NCBI RefSeq assembly: GCF_047496725.1
Contig: NC_132985.1
Span: 3,637,501 to 3,701,500 of the forward strand
Length of the DNA: 64,000 nucleotides
Origin: Anoplolepis gracilipes
Lineage: Eukaryota; Arthropoda; Insecta; Hymenoptera; Formicidae
Direction of reading: 5' to 3'
Shown: piece after piece, positions 25,801 to 39,900 of the stretch
Layout: every line of letters begins with the position of its first letter
Position numbering within the stretch: position 1 is the stretch's first letter
Translations under genes and position numbers: made by a program
The notes under the pieces: generated by a model
The model's database searches: none
The model's input: only the letters and a program-made list of their open reading frames with translations
Told to the model about the DNA's origin: nothing

Positions 25801-28800
25801 GATATACGATAAGTACGAAAAGATTATAAAATTATTCATTAGCAAAGAATATTATTTAAGCGAAATATCGCAGAAAATAACGTCTAAATTAAGCTCATAA
25901 TAATAATAAGAATATAACGCATTTAAATAAATGGATATAAATACTGATGATAAAACGCTTCTGTGAAAAGATAACTATCGTAAGAACATCATTTCGATAA
26001 AAGCGCATTATCTCCGTTAGAAAGGCAGGTGATTAACACGAAATATGGTATATAAATTTAATCGATATGAATAAACTAAGCGTTTGAAATTTAAAATGTC
26101 TTTCAGATTTGAAATTTGAACCGACATTTCGTCAGAAACGTTTCATTTATCTCGAAGTCTTAGAATGAGAGACGTTATTAAACTATTTGCTGAGATATTA
26201 GTCTACATTTATCACGTGCTATCGATACCAAAGTTTACTCTCGCAAAATGTCTTTTGCTTTAATATGCGATGATCGTCAATGATTATATAATCGTCACGT
26301 GTCTCCATTTAACTGTACGAACCTCCAACATAAATACACTTATCAGACATATTATTTGAACATTATTAATCAAATTTATATTTTTATTATATTATTCTTT
26401 TTTTACATAAGTAAAATATAATATATTTAAAATAAATTATAATAAACTTAATATATTTTATAACAAACTTAAATAGATAAATTTGTAATCATTTTATTTG
26501 TGTGATATTACTAGAGATAAATGTAAATACATTATTAACAGTTTACTGATACGTAGAGATATGTATTTTTTAATCCTTTATTTTCACGTTACGTCAATGA
26601 ATCTAATGTCAATCAATCGATTTCTGTTTATGCGATAAAAGCGAAAATATCGCATTACAGCATATTTCATAATCGTCTAAACTTATCGCTGATATATTAT
26701 AGAAATTTTTTTTTACAGAAATGTGACAAAAAATTATCACATGAAGTTAATTTTAACGATAAATTGCACGTAATCTTTTTTTTTTTACAGTAAAATAAGC
26801 GAGTTTTTTCCCTTGCGTTCTCACAATTATCTTTTGTAATGGAAAATCATTAATAATTGCTTTAATTAAACATTATCTATTATAATATTATATTATGTAA
26901 TTATATTATATATTATATTATATTGTAAGTAGATATTACGTCAAATTATTTAGTGTTTGATTATATGTTTATATCTAGTTTTACTTGTGTTTTGAAGCTA
27001 TATTTTCGCTCTTTGGTTGGCGTCTGTTCAACATGTAATATCTTGCTTATATTGTTATTTTTCACTGCCTGTGAGATCACAAACGAGTTTTTCTACACAC
27101 ATGCATACACACATACACATACATACACACACACACACACAAAAGCTTGCAGAAGCGAGAGAAGTATTAAGATGTGTCAGAAATAGTTTTCATAATATGT
27201 AACACAACATTAAACAGCTGTTTTAGGAAACTTCCACATCGATATATAGAGACGTCATTTTTTTCATACGTCAAACCAAATGAATTGCTGCTTTGAATAA
27301 TGGTTTCCTGGCTTGTTGCAAGTACAATCAGCTTTTATTTATTCATATCTTGCTTGTTTGAAAAATTCAACTTCCGTGTAGAAAGCTTTTTGCGTCTATT
27401 TTTATCCACTTTAGATTTTAAAGATCTGGCTAATATTAGTCACCTAAATGTGAAACTTGAGTGAAATAAACTTTGTGCAAAACAGAATAAAGCCAAGAAA
27501 GTTTCTCCTCATGTTTAATGATTTTTTTTTTTTTAATGTTATAATTTGATGAGGACACAAATGTGCGTGTTTAGCGCTAAATGGAGCGTGAAATATATAG
27601 ATGAATAAGACTTGTTGCGAGAAACAGTGTAGTATTTTTAACAAAATATTCATTGGCCGTTCACCAAGCACTAAGTCACGCGAATTTCGTGAGTTGCGTC
27701 AGTATGTCACGTGACATTCATGACATTCGAATCGTTTTGTCGCGCATTTAAGTAGTTAGAGAAAGAAAGAAAGATAGAAAGCGTCGCGCTAACAGCTGAT
27801 TCAAAATTCTATATTTTTGTAAATTTAATGGATACGATTATTAAATCAAATTTTGCAGATACACGAATCTGCATTTTTTTCGCGAATATATAAATAGAAA
27901 ATCTAATTCAAATGTTTTAATTAATTAATTTAATTAATTTTCTGGCTTATAGAATTAACTGATAGTATTCTTTTTATTTTTTGCGTGAATACATATATAT
28001 ATACCGATATTTTAATTATCGATATTAAAATAGATTAAATTATAAGTGAATAAAACGTAAAATTATACATATATATTTATCTTATAGTTTCTGATTGCAT
28101 TATATTTTCTATAAATTTAATTTGAAGTTTATTATACTTAATGAAATTTCCTATGTTAAATATTAGTTTTTTTATGCAAATTTTAAGTTGTGCAAAACGA
28201 ATTTAAGATCAAATTAAGAAAAGGCTTTATTGTTTGTCCGTGTCACATGGTTTTTTTTTTTTTACTTATAATATTGCTTGATCGAAAATATATCGTAATC
28301 ATAAAATTTGTATCAAGGAAAAAATGATTGTAAATTAATGAAGAGATCTCTACAGAAAATTTCATCAGAAATATTTTGCATAAATAAGATTGCATAGGAT
28401 AGTCTCTGCCCACGTGAAATCATTGTTTACTCGTGAAAGCGAAAGTAGATTATACTTCGCAGCAGATGGTGATTATACTTTTTTTTCTTGCTCTTCCACC
28501 GTAACTTATCTTACAATTAGAATTACAAAACATTTTCAAACATCGCCATTGTCGATTAATTTTTGTCTTAGCTTTGAATAAAACGCTATCTACAATAAAT
28601 CGATATAATATTTCGATATAATAATTCGTTATAAGATAATTATCAATAATTTGATATAAGATGTCTTATCTACTCTTTGTGATCTCTTTCTGTGGCAAAA
28701 AAAAATAATTATAATATTAAGGGGGAGGGGAATTAATTTTTTTTAGTCTGATCTATATCATATTATTAAATTATATCATGTGTACTAAACCACATCATAA

Positions 28801-30693
28801 ATTATAAATTATATTAAACTAAAAATCTAGGATATAAAAAATGCGTGTAATTAAATTTAAAATATTTATATTTTGTCATAGAATGTTTTCTTGTTTATAA
28901 AAAAATTATATTTGAGAAGAGAATTTCTCGGATATATATTTAAGAAGAGAATTTCTTGGAAAATAAGTTTTATCGCAAGACGATATCGCTGCTTTCTCGC
29001 AGCGTGAGACGCGATATGAAACTAATGATACAGATAAAACAAGTCGATATTCAATACGACCGTATATATATGTATATATATATATATATATACGTTAACC
29101 ACATCTGTATACGTTGAGAATGCATTGAAGCATAACAATTAGGTGCTGCTTATTCCGAGACGACGCATTTGACGGCAATTGTTTAATTAACAGAGATAAA
29201 CGATAAATGCAGATATTGTAGTCGTGAACCCTATTAGTTATGACACAGATTCTCGTATAAACGAAATGTTAAATGTAACGGTAGTGTTATGATAATTTTT
29301 ATGAGAATAGAAGTATTGTTCAAGTTGTGATGGGATTTATTTAAGTCTTGTTACCTTCTTGCAGTAAATGATGGTCAAACGAATACGCTACCGCGATACA
29401 ACGGACTTAGGAATGCTCTCGTTGAGATTGTCAAAACCGAGGGAGTGCGTGGACTTTATAGAGGAGTAACGCCAAACGTTTTAGGATCGGGCAGTTCGTG
29501 GGGCTTCTACTTTTTCTTGTAAGTATACATATGCATATGGATAATCGATTAAAAATTTAGTAATGTTTTTTTTAATGCTATTTTTAATGCATATAAAATT
29601 AATACAGATTTACAATTGCAAGACGACAAAAATTTTATAAATTGATAAGTGTTTATTTTCTCTTTATGTGACACTTCTTATCGAGATTTAATTTACAGTT
29701 ATAACACGATAAAGACTTCAATCCAGGGTGGTAATTCGAAGAAACCGCTTGGACCATCTATGCATATGTTTGCTGCTGCTGACGCCGGAGTGCTTACCTT
29801 GCTCATGACTAATCCAATCTGGGTGGTGAAAACGCGGTTGTGTTTACAATATACTGAAGACGTGAATGTGGCGGAATCCAAAAGATATCGTGGAATGATA
29901 GATGCTTTAAGCAAGATTTACAAGACGGAGGGCATTAGAGGCTTATATAAGGTAAGTATAGTTGTTTTGTTGATTGTAAATTGAAAGTTAATTGAATTTG
30001 AAATAAAATGAATTATTACAGTGTTGACTAGCGAAAGTTTCTATATCGCTGTATTCTTTTGCAGGGTTTAGTTCCTGGATTGTTCGGTGTCTCTCACGGT
30101 GCGATACAATTCATGGCATACGAGGAGATGAAGAATAAATACTATAATTATTTAAATGTGCCCATTGATACAAAATTGGTGAGTCGATTATATTTTTATT
30201 GAAGATTTCATTAGGTTATAAGATGCACTTAGAATTCTGTGTAGCATATTTTCAATTTTTGGCATTGCTGTTGCCTTTTTTTTTTTTGCTAATTTATGTC
30301 TTTTATACAAAGAGTGTGGCGACATTATCAATTCATAATATCAATTCACAAAGATGACATCTAGTTGAAATTGGATAGATGTTCATAAATTTAGAATAAA
30401 AATGAACAATATCTGTGCTTGATTTTTCCGTACAGAGTACAACCGAATATATCGTTTTTGCCGCGATATCCAAACTGATCGCTGCAGCGTCGACGTATCC
30501 TTATCAAGTGGTGAGGGCACGACTTCAGGATCATCATCACGATTACCGGGGTACCTGGCACTGTGTTCAATGCACATGGAGGTCAGAAGGGATTAGGGGT
30601 TTCTATAAGGGCTTATCACCATACCTTTTACATGTTACGCCAAACATATGTTTGATTATTCTTATTTATGAGCATTTTACTAACGGCAGTTAA
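22845..30693 (+). CDS. SLC25A32: SLC25A32 alternative isoform with read-through exon 5 (proximal terminus)
   Basis: This form shares exons 22845–23001, 29365–29518, 29699–29951 and 30065–30178, then reads exon 5 straight through (30436–30693) to its own stop; 936 nt, 311 aa. After the shared CTWR (residue 275), the read-through tail contains IRGFYKGLSPYLLHVTPN and ends IYEHFTNGS. It is an obvious homolog of the distal exon (FHGFYKGLSVNLTRVTP…IYEN). Both forms complete the sixth transmembrane helix, so both should fold as carriers. They differ at the matrix-side helix and the C-terminal end. The proximal version departs more from the family consensus (NICLIIL in place of A-T/C-x-ITFV). Transcript evidence is needed to know which form is used. 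Confidence 0.8.
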
Positions 30694-33200
30694 TTTATGT
30701 TGACATCTTATTGTTGCAAATGTAAGAAAATTTTTTAGGCCATTTTTTTTAACCTTCTGCAGAGCGTAATATTTCCTCTGATTTACCAAAACTCATGGCA
30801 CAAGATGCTCACAAGTGTATATGATTTTTTAACGATGCGAGGCCATGGTACTCAATTATTTTAAAATAGCTGAATATTACGCGTTACACAACGTATCATT
30901 CAAATAGATTATAATGTAGACTAATTTTTGTTTCAAGAAAATTTGTTTAAAAAAATTATTTTTATCAAGTATTTTGTGGAAGAAGCTTAAAAGATAATTG
31001 AGACTATTATTAGTAATAATTTTTATTCTACTTGATTTTAGATAACACGTGGATATGTATTAGTTTTCTTTCTAGTATTTGAAGTGAATGTAATGATATT
31101 TTCTATTATTTGTATCTCTATTAATTGATATTAGATATTTGTTGAACATTTGTTGTAAAGAAAGAAATTGCTTGATATAGAAAAGCAGTTTAAATCATTG
31201 CTTTTACTATTGTTTTAACTTGTATAAATTATGATTTAATGATTACAATTATCACAAACCGAGAAAGGAATGATAATAGTGAAGTGGCAAACAATTCGTG
31301 GCGTGTTACATAAAACGTATGCGTTTTATTTATATTCAACCGTTTATTATTTCTTATCCAAGAATACTGAGAGACTGCGATAGTAGTGTAGAAAAAGACA
31401 AAGAGTTAATTTATTTCTCGTTTAATTTATAAAAATTGTTGTGCGGAATTCATTGTGGCTGATGTACTTTACGCAAGGAAAGTTTTCGTATACAACCACA
31501 ATATATTTCAACTGAAGTGTCTTCTAATCGTATAAGGTTAGATTGTGAGACATACGCATGTATGAGTATGTTCATCCTTCATTTACTGAAATGTAAGATA
31601 TTGGAAATGTCGTCTGAACCAAATTTAATTAGGCACATTTTGGTTACGTGCAAATATATACATGAAAGGAAGAGAGCGAAGGGTGTATTGAAATATAAGC
31701 TAATTAATGCGCTCTACGCAGAGAGCTACAAGAATACACCCGATTCACGTCGCAAAAGACGGTGTATAATCTTGAACAGTTAAATTAATAACCAAATATT
31801 TAAATAACGTAACTATACAAATAATACATGTATGTCTGTATAATGCTCGAACTATTTTTTATGCATGATGTGTGCGAACCACATGTGTAAACTGATTTTA
31901 TATCGCCGTTCAACTCGATGAGTTCAATGCGGTTTTTAATTTAGACAATTTTTTTCCTTTTAGCAAATGTAGTAAAAATTCGCAGTCCATCTCTGTGTCT
32001 TATATTTTTTTTTTTATCTAAGCGGCTCTCTGTAATTATTTATACCTCATCCTAAGTTGAATAAATAGAGTCCGCGATAGATGAATTTTCCGAGGATCTT
32101 AGAATCTGGCACTCGGAAAATAGGATAGATAGCAATAAGTTTCCGTGCAATCTGTAAATAGTAGAATGAATTTATTTATATCAATTCCTTTAGCTATAAA
32201 TCTAGTTAGAATCTGTCTCTTTGAAAATGAAATAACGAAACACGCGAAGGTGCATATTTAAAAGCAACATTGTGACGATATTAATAAATACAACACAGAC
32301 ACGCATATCGAAAAATGTTTGTCATTAAATTAGCTACCGACTATTCGGATTATACTATCCGAGTTTCCCTAGATTTCATTTCTTCGTTCTCCCAATTTTA
32401 TGCTATCATACGTAGATTCTTATTGGCAGCGAAAGATGTCATTAAGCATATGTGATTTAATGAATTATATTATCCTAAACCTATTTTGCACTGAAGCTAT
32501 TTTATCGCTATTTACAGGAGATAGCATGTAGAAAGGTATTGTGACTGAATGATTATTGATTACGTTACGTTATTTGTTCGGTAGTTTGTTAAGCCACCAG
32601 CAGTACGATTTTTGAACGTATTATACGATGATTGCAAATTATTTGGCATTCGTAATTTATATAAAATTGTATTCTAACTAAAAAACGGAATAAAAATAAA
32701 AATAAAAAACTTTTTTATGGTTTTGAATTTATTGCGCTGTTATTCGATTTGTAAGAGAAATTTTATAATTGAACTGCGTTAGAAAAACATATATGTTACT
32801 TTCTCTCTAATTTAAACTTTCGCAGAATTATAGGAGCAGTAGAAGGGAGAGTATCAGCTCTTTCTGTGGCTCCTTGATTTAGAATTTTTATAGTAAATTT
32901 CGCGTCAAGAATCGTACGCGGGTTAAATTAAAATTAATCGCTTCATAGGATGCTTAGCATCTTCAGTTTTTTGTTATAAAACAAGTAAAACAAGAGGTAT
33001 TGCTGGTGGTTCGTTACAGGTATGAGGGTTTCCACGGCTTTTACAAGGGTTTAAGCGTAAACCTCACCAGGGTGACACCGGCGACGGTTATCACATTTGT
33101 GATCTACGAAAATACGTTGCATTATCTGCAATCGAGTCGCGCTGCCGTGGAAGGAACGATCGCTGTGCCTCTCTCTGCGGTTAACAAACTGAAGGAGTAA
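22845..33200 (+). CDS. SLC25A32: SLC25A32 mitochondrial folate/FAD carrier, isoform with distal terminal exon
   Basis: An inner-membrane carrier of the SLC25 family that imports folate and/or FAD into the matrix. Exons: 22845–23001, 29365–29518, 29699–29951, 30065–30178, 30436–30581, 33020–33200; 1005 nt, 334 aa. Three mitochondrial-carrier repeats are visible with signatures HPLDLIKIR (about 42–50), NPIWVVKTR (about 142–150) and YPYQVVRAR (about 247–255). The Trp in repeat 2 and the Gln in repeat 3 are typical of SLC25A32. The start at 22845 was chosen because it is the first in-frame ATG; an upstream stop lies at 22569. This isoform uses a donor inside exon 5 (AG|GTCAGA after 30581) and ends with RVTPATVITFVIYEN, which matches the family's normal C-terminus. 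AATAAA lies at 33332, about 130 bp past the stop. The first intron is 6.4 kb. Confidence 0.93.
23002..29364 (+). other. Large first intron of SLC25A32
   Basis: The intron has a GTGAGT donor after 23001 and a polypyrimidine/TTGCAG acceptor before 29365. It is strongly AT-rich except for its first 150 bp, which continue the CpG-rich promoter and hold a second ATGGCGGC motif. Simple repeats include an A run near 24510, an AC repeat at about 27105–27140 and a TA repeat at about 29068–29092. No nested gene was recognised. Confidence 0.6.
30694..33019 (+). other. Alternative 3' UTR / intron between the two SLC25A32 termini
   Basis: For the distal isoform this is intronic (from 30582 to 33019). For the proximal isoform it is 3' UTR and downstream DNA. 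The first plain AATAAA after the proximal stop is at 32060, about 1.4 kb away, with further clustered AATAAA-like sites near 32690. The open frame at 31517–31783 shows no recognisable domain and was not called. Confidence 0.5.
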
Positions 33201-34516
33201 GGAGTAAAAGGAATATTCTTTTTGGAGCCTTAATGAAGTCAAGTGAAAGTCTGAATTGGAGTGATCCAACTTTTGTTATGTTCCCGGTGATATGTTTTGG
33301 TATGCGCCGAAAAATGTGATTTAGCGGTTATAATAAAGTTTTACTATAACGAGAAAGACTTAAGGCACAAATTTTAATATCGAAAATTTGAATTTTTTAT
33401 TAATGTTTTGCAAAAATTAAAATTGATATGAGAAAAGGCTACAGATGTTAGGAATTTTATAAGAAGAGCTAATAACTTTTTTTTTTAAAGTTGCAAATAT
33501 TTTTCTTATATTTGATTATAAATATTATTATAAATAAATAAATGTTATTCGCTGCTATTGGTTTCTTCACTTGTCTCGGGGTTTTAATCAAACTAAATAT
33601 ACAATTTTTCGATTAGGGGAAATATCTTAACAATTGGGAGGAAAATATTGTAGCTTTAATACGATAAATTAAATGGTTGTTAATGTTATAGCGTGATTTC
33701 TGTGGTTTTATCGGATAAAAGAAACATTGACTAATTGAAGCACATACAGTTTTCGGGAATATTCTTAAAATGTATCGATAATAGAGAATATTTTCAGATG
33801 CAACAATCGCATTTTTTTCGTAATTAATTCATAAAAGTTTCGTGAAAAAGATACACACTAATCTATTAGAAATTGTTTTCTTTTATTTAATTATATTTAT
33901 AACTAAATTGTATTTATAATTCAAAAAAATCCAAGATTCGACTAGTATGACACTTTTAAAATATGTAAAATATTCTTGTAATATGCACAAATATAATATG
34001 GCATTTCCACGAGCTCTTTCGGAATAGTAGACTAAAGTTGAAAAAAAATAAAAAAAAAATTCGTGTATAATGTGTATTTTCGATGGTAAAAAGGTTTGTT
34101 GGCGAAGAAGAAACTCTCGTAGTGAACTTTGCATTTAGAGATTTTTTTAAATATGTATGTATATGATAAATAGGTGTAAGAAATGAAATAAAGAAAAAGC
34201 AGTTACGAGGAATAAGTTAAAATATTTCCAATTTCTGCTATTTCTGTTATTGATCTGATTGCCATGCTATGTTGCAAAACTGTAATATATGTTTATCGTT
34301 ATATTAAATTAGCAATTAGTTTGCTAGATTTCTGTTGATATCATCGAACATGACATCTTGCGAAAATATTGTCGTCTTTTTCAGCTGATAAAGCTTGCGA
34401 CAGGCATTTTAAGAAATTTCTTCCGATAAACTTTGAGCTATCTGAGTTATTAATGAACTTTTAATATTTATAAGTATTCGTATAATGCAGTTAAATATTA
34501 ATTAAAAATATATTTA
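33201..34516. other. Convergent 3' flanks of SLC25A32 and DM4/12 gene A
   Basis: AT-rich sequence between two converging genes. It contains the SLC25A32 poly(A) signal (AATAAA, 33332). A minus-strand open frame of 83 codons at 33883–34134 has no recognisable features and is not called. Confidence 0.55.
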
Positions 34517-36905
34517 TCAGTTGGTGCTGATGTAATGGCTTACTAGATCTAAAAGATTTATGGAGCATTTTTTGTAACGCTGGTCGCAATGCTGTTCATA
34601 TTCGGCTTCTATAATCTCGTTTGGAAGATTTTCGCTTCTCGATGTGGAGGGTCTACAATAAAAATGTACACATAAATGTTAAAATTCTTATATTACTATA
34701 TAGTATATTATCTCTTATATTATTCGTTTAAGGCATGGTATTTGATAATATAAATGTCTGCCGGATGAACATTTCAATGATGAAATAAAAATATATCGCA
34801 TTAATTGATTTAATTTAAATATTGATTAATTGATTTAATTTTCTAGATCTCCTGCATCACATTCTTATCTATTGCTTATATTATGTGCTGACTAATAAAA
34901 TAATTATTGAGTTTTTTTTATTTTTTCAGTTGATAGAATCAACTGAAAAAATCGAAGTTCTTTTGTATTCAATATTTACGCGAGTATGATTTGCAGGATA
35001 TCACCAAGTAATCCATTTTCGCTTAAAGAATATCTCGCAGCTTCACAAATCATTCTCAGCAAACAATCTAGTCCAGAGTAACCCAGGCTGCAAAGCATAT
35101 AAGATTATATTTTTCAAATTTTACTTGCAAAATATTATATCTTGGAGCAGTAATCCTGTTATCGCGCGCGAAAACTACATGGAAAGATTTTACAGCGAAA
35201 AGTTTTGATAACCGAGATACGCGATATACTTTATAAAAGACATTTGATACGTGCGTGCAATTCTGTTACCTTTTCATTTTATTCATGAGCACCTTGTACA
35301 CTAATTGGCGGTTAAGACTTCGTTTTACATAGTAATCTCCCTCGTAAAAGTAACTCGAATTCCATTCGTGCGGTAATCCGTAATTCGCCTCGAAATAAAA
35401 TGCCATCGATATAGACTGATCGGAAATATCTATGGGAACTCCCAAGGCGAAAAATATCTGCAAATGGAAATATGCGCAGACAAATTAATAGTGATATTGC
35501 TCAACTACGATATTGCCCGTTTATATAAAATTATTAATTGTGTAATTGATTTAGTCTTCAACAAGCGAAAAATTTTTTCACAGAATGTCAAAATATTTTA
35601 TAAAATATGAAAAAAAATATTTCATAAAATATGAAAAAAAAAAACATTTATATATTCTGAGTAAAAGCTGCTAAACGTAAATTGTAAATTACACTTTACA
35701 ATTTTCTGTCATAATAATTTTTATGAGGGTGATAAATGATGATCTCTTTTTTAATATGACAAAATAAGACTGTGAATTTTATTATAAGAATATAAAGCGT
35801 TTACGCTGTGAGATTTTTCGGGACGAATCTTATTTCGCGCGAGTGTACGTGAAGTGAAAATGATTAATATTGAGTTAACAGACCGCTCACATAGTCCGAG
35901 ACGCATTAGTAGATGAAAAATGAATGATTGATCCACCATACCCCTGTATTACTACCCTCGGGAAATCCGATAGATCGTACATGTCTCGATATACCATGTG
36001 TAATATTTTTCATTCCCGATACACGTGCTGACTTCATGAAGCACCACATCAAAAAAGCCAACGCCGTAATTTGATCTCTGAAATATTTTGCAAAAACTCA
36101 ACAAGTTTCATTATATATGTTATTTATCGAGTTTATCAACAATTATCTTATAACTGTTTAAAATTATTAATTATATAATTTTTATAATAATTAAGAATTG
36201 TTTTTCACAATCATATTGATTTGTTTATTAAAACATATTTAAATAAAAATAATTGTTTTCGATTTAGAATTAGCAAACTGTGCCATTTTATTTTAATTAT
36301 ACGCACACATATTGTTATTCGTACAACTTTTTTTATTAATAACGATTTCCGTAAATGAAATTCGAGAGAAAAAGCTGGAACAGTGATACTTATTGTTAAA
36401 TTCGTTTTGTAAAGTAAATAGCACATTGTAAAATAAATAGTTGAATGTTTAGATAGCGGAATATTTTTAGGATTTTATCGAAATAACGTCCCTGCAATAC
36501 CTCGGATATTCATTCGGCATTCGCGGAATATGTGGGATTCGCGGATCAATATCTCGGTAAAAAAATAAAAAAAAAAAAAGGTATATGCGTCGCATCTGTT
36601 TGTCCATTTCTTTATTTCCTGAATTGTTTTGATTTTACCGATCGCTTCATTGGTTTTCGCGCCAAATGTAAATATTCGCTCATCCCGCGCGATTGCGATT
36701 GCAGGAGTTTACGTTGCCACGCGAATGAAACAAAACAAATTTATTTTCCTCGACAAGTCACGCATATCGTGTCAGTAAATATTTTACGCTTCTCTTTGTC
36801 GTACGCATTTCCCATGAGATTTTTCACAATTAGCATAATCGTATTAAAAAAAATTTTTGCAGCACTATTTGCGTAAGTAATAGTATCGAACACTCACTTT
36901 CTCAT
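34517..36905 (-). CDS. DM4/12 domain family protein, gene A (secreted-type)
   Basis: The DM4/12 family is insect-specific as far as I know, and its molecular function is unknown. Exons (minus): 36898–36905 (only 8 coding nt), 35942–36077, 35270–35457, 34980–35087, 34517–34652; phases join, 576 nt, 191 aa. The tiny first exon gives MRK-DQITALAFLMWCF, a convincing signal peptide. Then come HVRSIGFPEGSNTG, the core IFFALGVP…YFEANYGLP, a basic YVKR site (possible convertase cleavage) and LVYKVL. The Cys-rich half follows: CLLRMIC (C-x5-C), ENGLLGDIL and the terminal C-x6-C (CDQRYKKC). It has the same exon plan as gene C, with identical lengths of 188, 108 and 136 nt for the last three exons. The sequence upstream stays open in frame (see findings), but the ATG at 36905 gives the best signal peptide. 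Confidence 0.85.
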
Positions 36906-39900
36906 TTCTTCAGCGTACCTATACGTCACTCGGGCCTTACGCAAGGTTTTCACCGAGTGGCGAATTAGCGGTTTGTACTTATCGTAAAAATATGCGAGGA
37001 AAAAATAGTCCGGCAATTTGCATAAAGCTAATAACTGTTACTACAATCTGCGTGTTACTGTGAAGTATAGTTACAGTTTCCATTTTATTATCGGTATTTT
37101 GCGATACTACTATATTAATATATGATAATTTAATAACTCTTGCAAATTATACTTAACATGTATTGCACAACTAAAGGATATTGTTATTTCTTATATTTTC
37201 TCTTTCTCTCTTTTTCTCTGTTTTTACAATATATACATGTATTGATATTTGTACGTTTTAAACAATTTTAATTTTGTTGATTTTCATTGTTTTACGTTAC
37301 ATCAATAGATCGTATATTGCAATATTTTTTAATTCGCGAATGCAATTATTTAAATTGTGAGTGACGAAATAGATTGTGTTTATATAATGTATTTGTATAC
37401 AGATTGTGTCATGTATATAGTTATGCGTTTTTTGCAAATATTTTTATTATAGAGTCTAGTTGTCAAAATATTATTCCTTTACCATGTTGTGTAACAAGAT
37501 CGCATTTCAGAATCATTTTAGTCAAGTCAAAATCCAAATCAGATTGAATGAATAACCAGATTTATACGCGGTGTTTAAAATTTCTATTTCCTTTGATTCG
37601 CAGATATTCTTCGAGTATTTTATTGGAGCTTTTTTAATTTCAACAAATATTTGGCAATTATATCTTAAATTAAAATTATGTTAGGATAAAATTAATTTGT
37701 AAGTAAAAAGTAAATATTTCGCTATTTATTGTTAATAGAAAATTAATATTTGCAAAAATTTGTTCTTAAATCTCATTCTAGTATTATTCACTGAAAAATC
37801 ATTATTTCAACATATTCAATTTATAATTTTTTAAGGAGAAATTTTATATTAATTCGAGAGCACGAATTTGCGACTTACACTCAGTTTGTAGCGAACGATA
37901 TCGGTTGGCTTCAATCGTTCAGCTGGCGGAATGAGATTATGGTTCGCGGGATGCATTAATCCCACGATCAGTATGCATCTAACACTAATTGAATTAATAA
38001 TGGAATTGTAGGATGTCTGTTTCTGCCTTGTTTGGCGTATTCCTGATTCAATGGCGAACTTGTAATTATTCCACGAGACTTTACGTATAATAATTTATAG
38101 CAACCCCTTCAACCTCGTTCTGCTATCCCTTCTACCCCTGACACACCACCGGGTTTCTGCGGCTGGATACCCGCGGAACAATGCCCAGTAACCACCTTTC
38201 ACTATGTCTCCCAGTTGGAATATCTACGAAGTGTTTCACACACCAAATACATTATTGATTAGCGTACCATGAATTTAGCGGTCTCCGCTGCATCTTGCAA
38301 GCCGAATACTCGGGGTGACAGTCGGTCGTTGGGTGACAATCATTTTTGGGTCACGAAACACATTTACTTGCATTGTGTATGCGTAGGGCGGCCCGGTTTT
38401 CCAACGCAGCCTTTAAGGTACAGCCTTGGGTACTTACTCTTATGGATTTCTTTTCTTTTTTATAATTCGCGCAAAGTCATCGAATCAATTTTCTCGTTTT
38501 TTTTTTCAAAGATACTGCAGAAAGATAGCTGTAAAAGAACAGTTGTATGTTTGTAAAATTTATAAAACGTTTACTTTCTCTCTTTTACAAAGTTTTCTCT
38601 CTATATATATGTAATATATATATTTTATTAACTTTTTATCTTACATGTGTTATATAACTAAACAGATATTATTTTTACAATTATTAGATATGAAATATAA
38701 AATATTGCTCTCTGTTCTTTCTCCTTCTCCTGCTTTACGTACCACTGGAGAAAAATCTTCTTCGCAGATGCTGCTCGACAAAAAGTGAATTATTAATAAT
38801 ATCTGTTTGTTTATTTTCTACGCGAAATAATTCGCTGCGCGCGTGCGACTCTGCCTCTCGTGCTCGGGCTCGGGCAATATCGTGTGCTCATTGAAATAAA
38901 GGATGCGAGATTTACGAAGGAATTGCGCGAGGAAAATTTTATGATGCGCCTGCGGTACATGGAACAACGCCGGAGATTTTCGTCGCAATTTTCCGCAGGG
39001 CTGCGGAATGCGAGATGCGCGGCTTACTCGTGTGTGCTCGGGGAGGACGATGGTGGTCGGGGTGGCTGCGGATATCATTGTCGTTGCGCACGTAACAAGC
39101 GATCGCGGCGGGTTTCACATTGCGAGAAATTCCAAAGCGGAATCTTATCTTGCCAAGGAGCGATTCAGACGATGCTGCGGTGCCGATAAGCGTAACGCTA
39201 TTCTGTAAATGTTCACCCCGCGATTTTTATGAAATATATAGAAACACAAGTTACCTCTTATATTGAAATTTTATAGTTGAAAGAGCAGGCGAATGTGCGC
39301 AAGAATATGCTACATTTGTGTTAAGCGAAAATTCGATTGAATTCTCTATTGAAAATGGGAAAAGGGACAGAAAAATATAACTCTTAATCTAGTTTTCTTT
39401 TTCAGAAAAAAATTTCGAAAAGGCAGACTCACGAGTGTTGACTTTTAGATAAAAAATTAATTAAGATACATTTAATTGGGTTAAGAAAGAAATATAAATA
39501 TATATATATATATATGCAGAATGATATTTAAAATATAAGAAGTAAGGATAAATCATAGAGTGAAGTGGGAAATAAATAATACAAATAACATCGTAAAAGA
39601 CAGATGATACGGATGAGAGTGCAAATTCACGGGCAAAATTCCACCCTCGTATCGCGGAGAGCGAATGCTCGCTCAGAGGGTTGTTCGCCCTGTGGTGTGC
39701 AGATGGCGGCTTCTGGTCGGTATCCGGGACCTTCAGCCCCGCCCATGTGATTTAAACGGCGACCTTTCCAGCGTCGCACCCACGCGCACCCCAGACCGAA
39801 TGGGTTTATGGGGTGGTCGCGGAATTCTCGAGGGGGTGAATGACTGAACGGCGCGTATCTGCGTCGCGTTGCACGCGCCCGTGTCTTCGCCCTCGTTAAA

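Noticed and set aside
36906..37070. Open frame upstream of the gene A start (containing LCKLPDYFF) as part of the protein
   Set aside because: It would bury the signal peptide internally, and the ATG at 36905 gives a coherent secreted protein. Kept only as an alternative.
38818..39210. Arg-rich open frames on both strands in a CpG block
   Set aside because: Composition-driven; no start context, splice series or domain.
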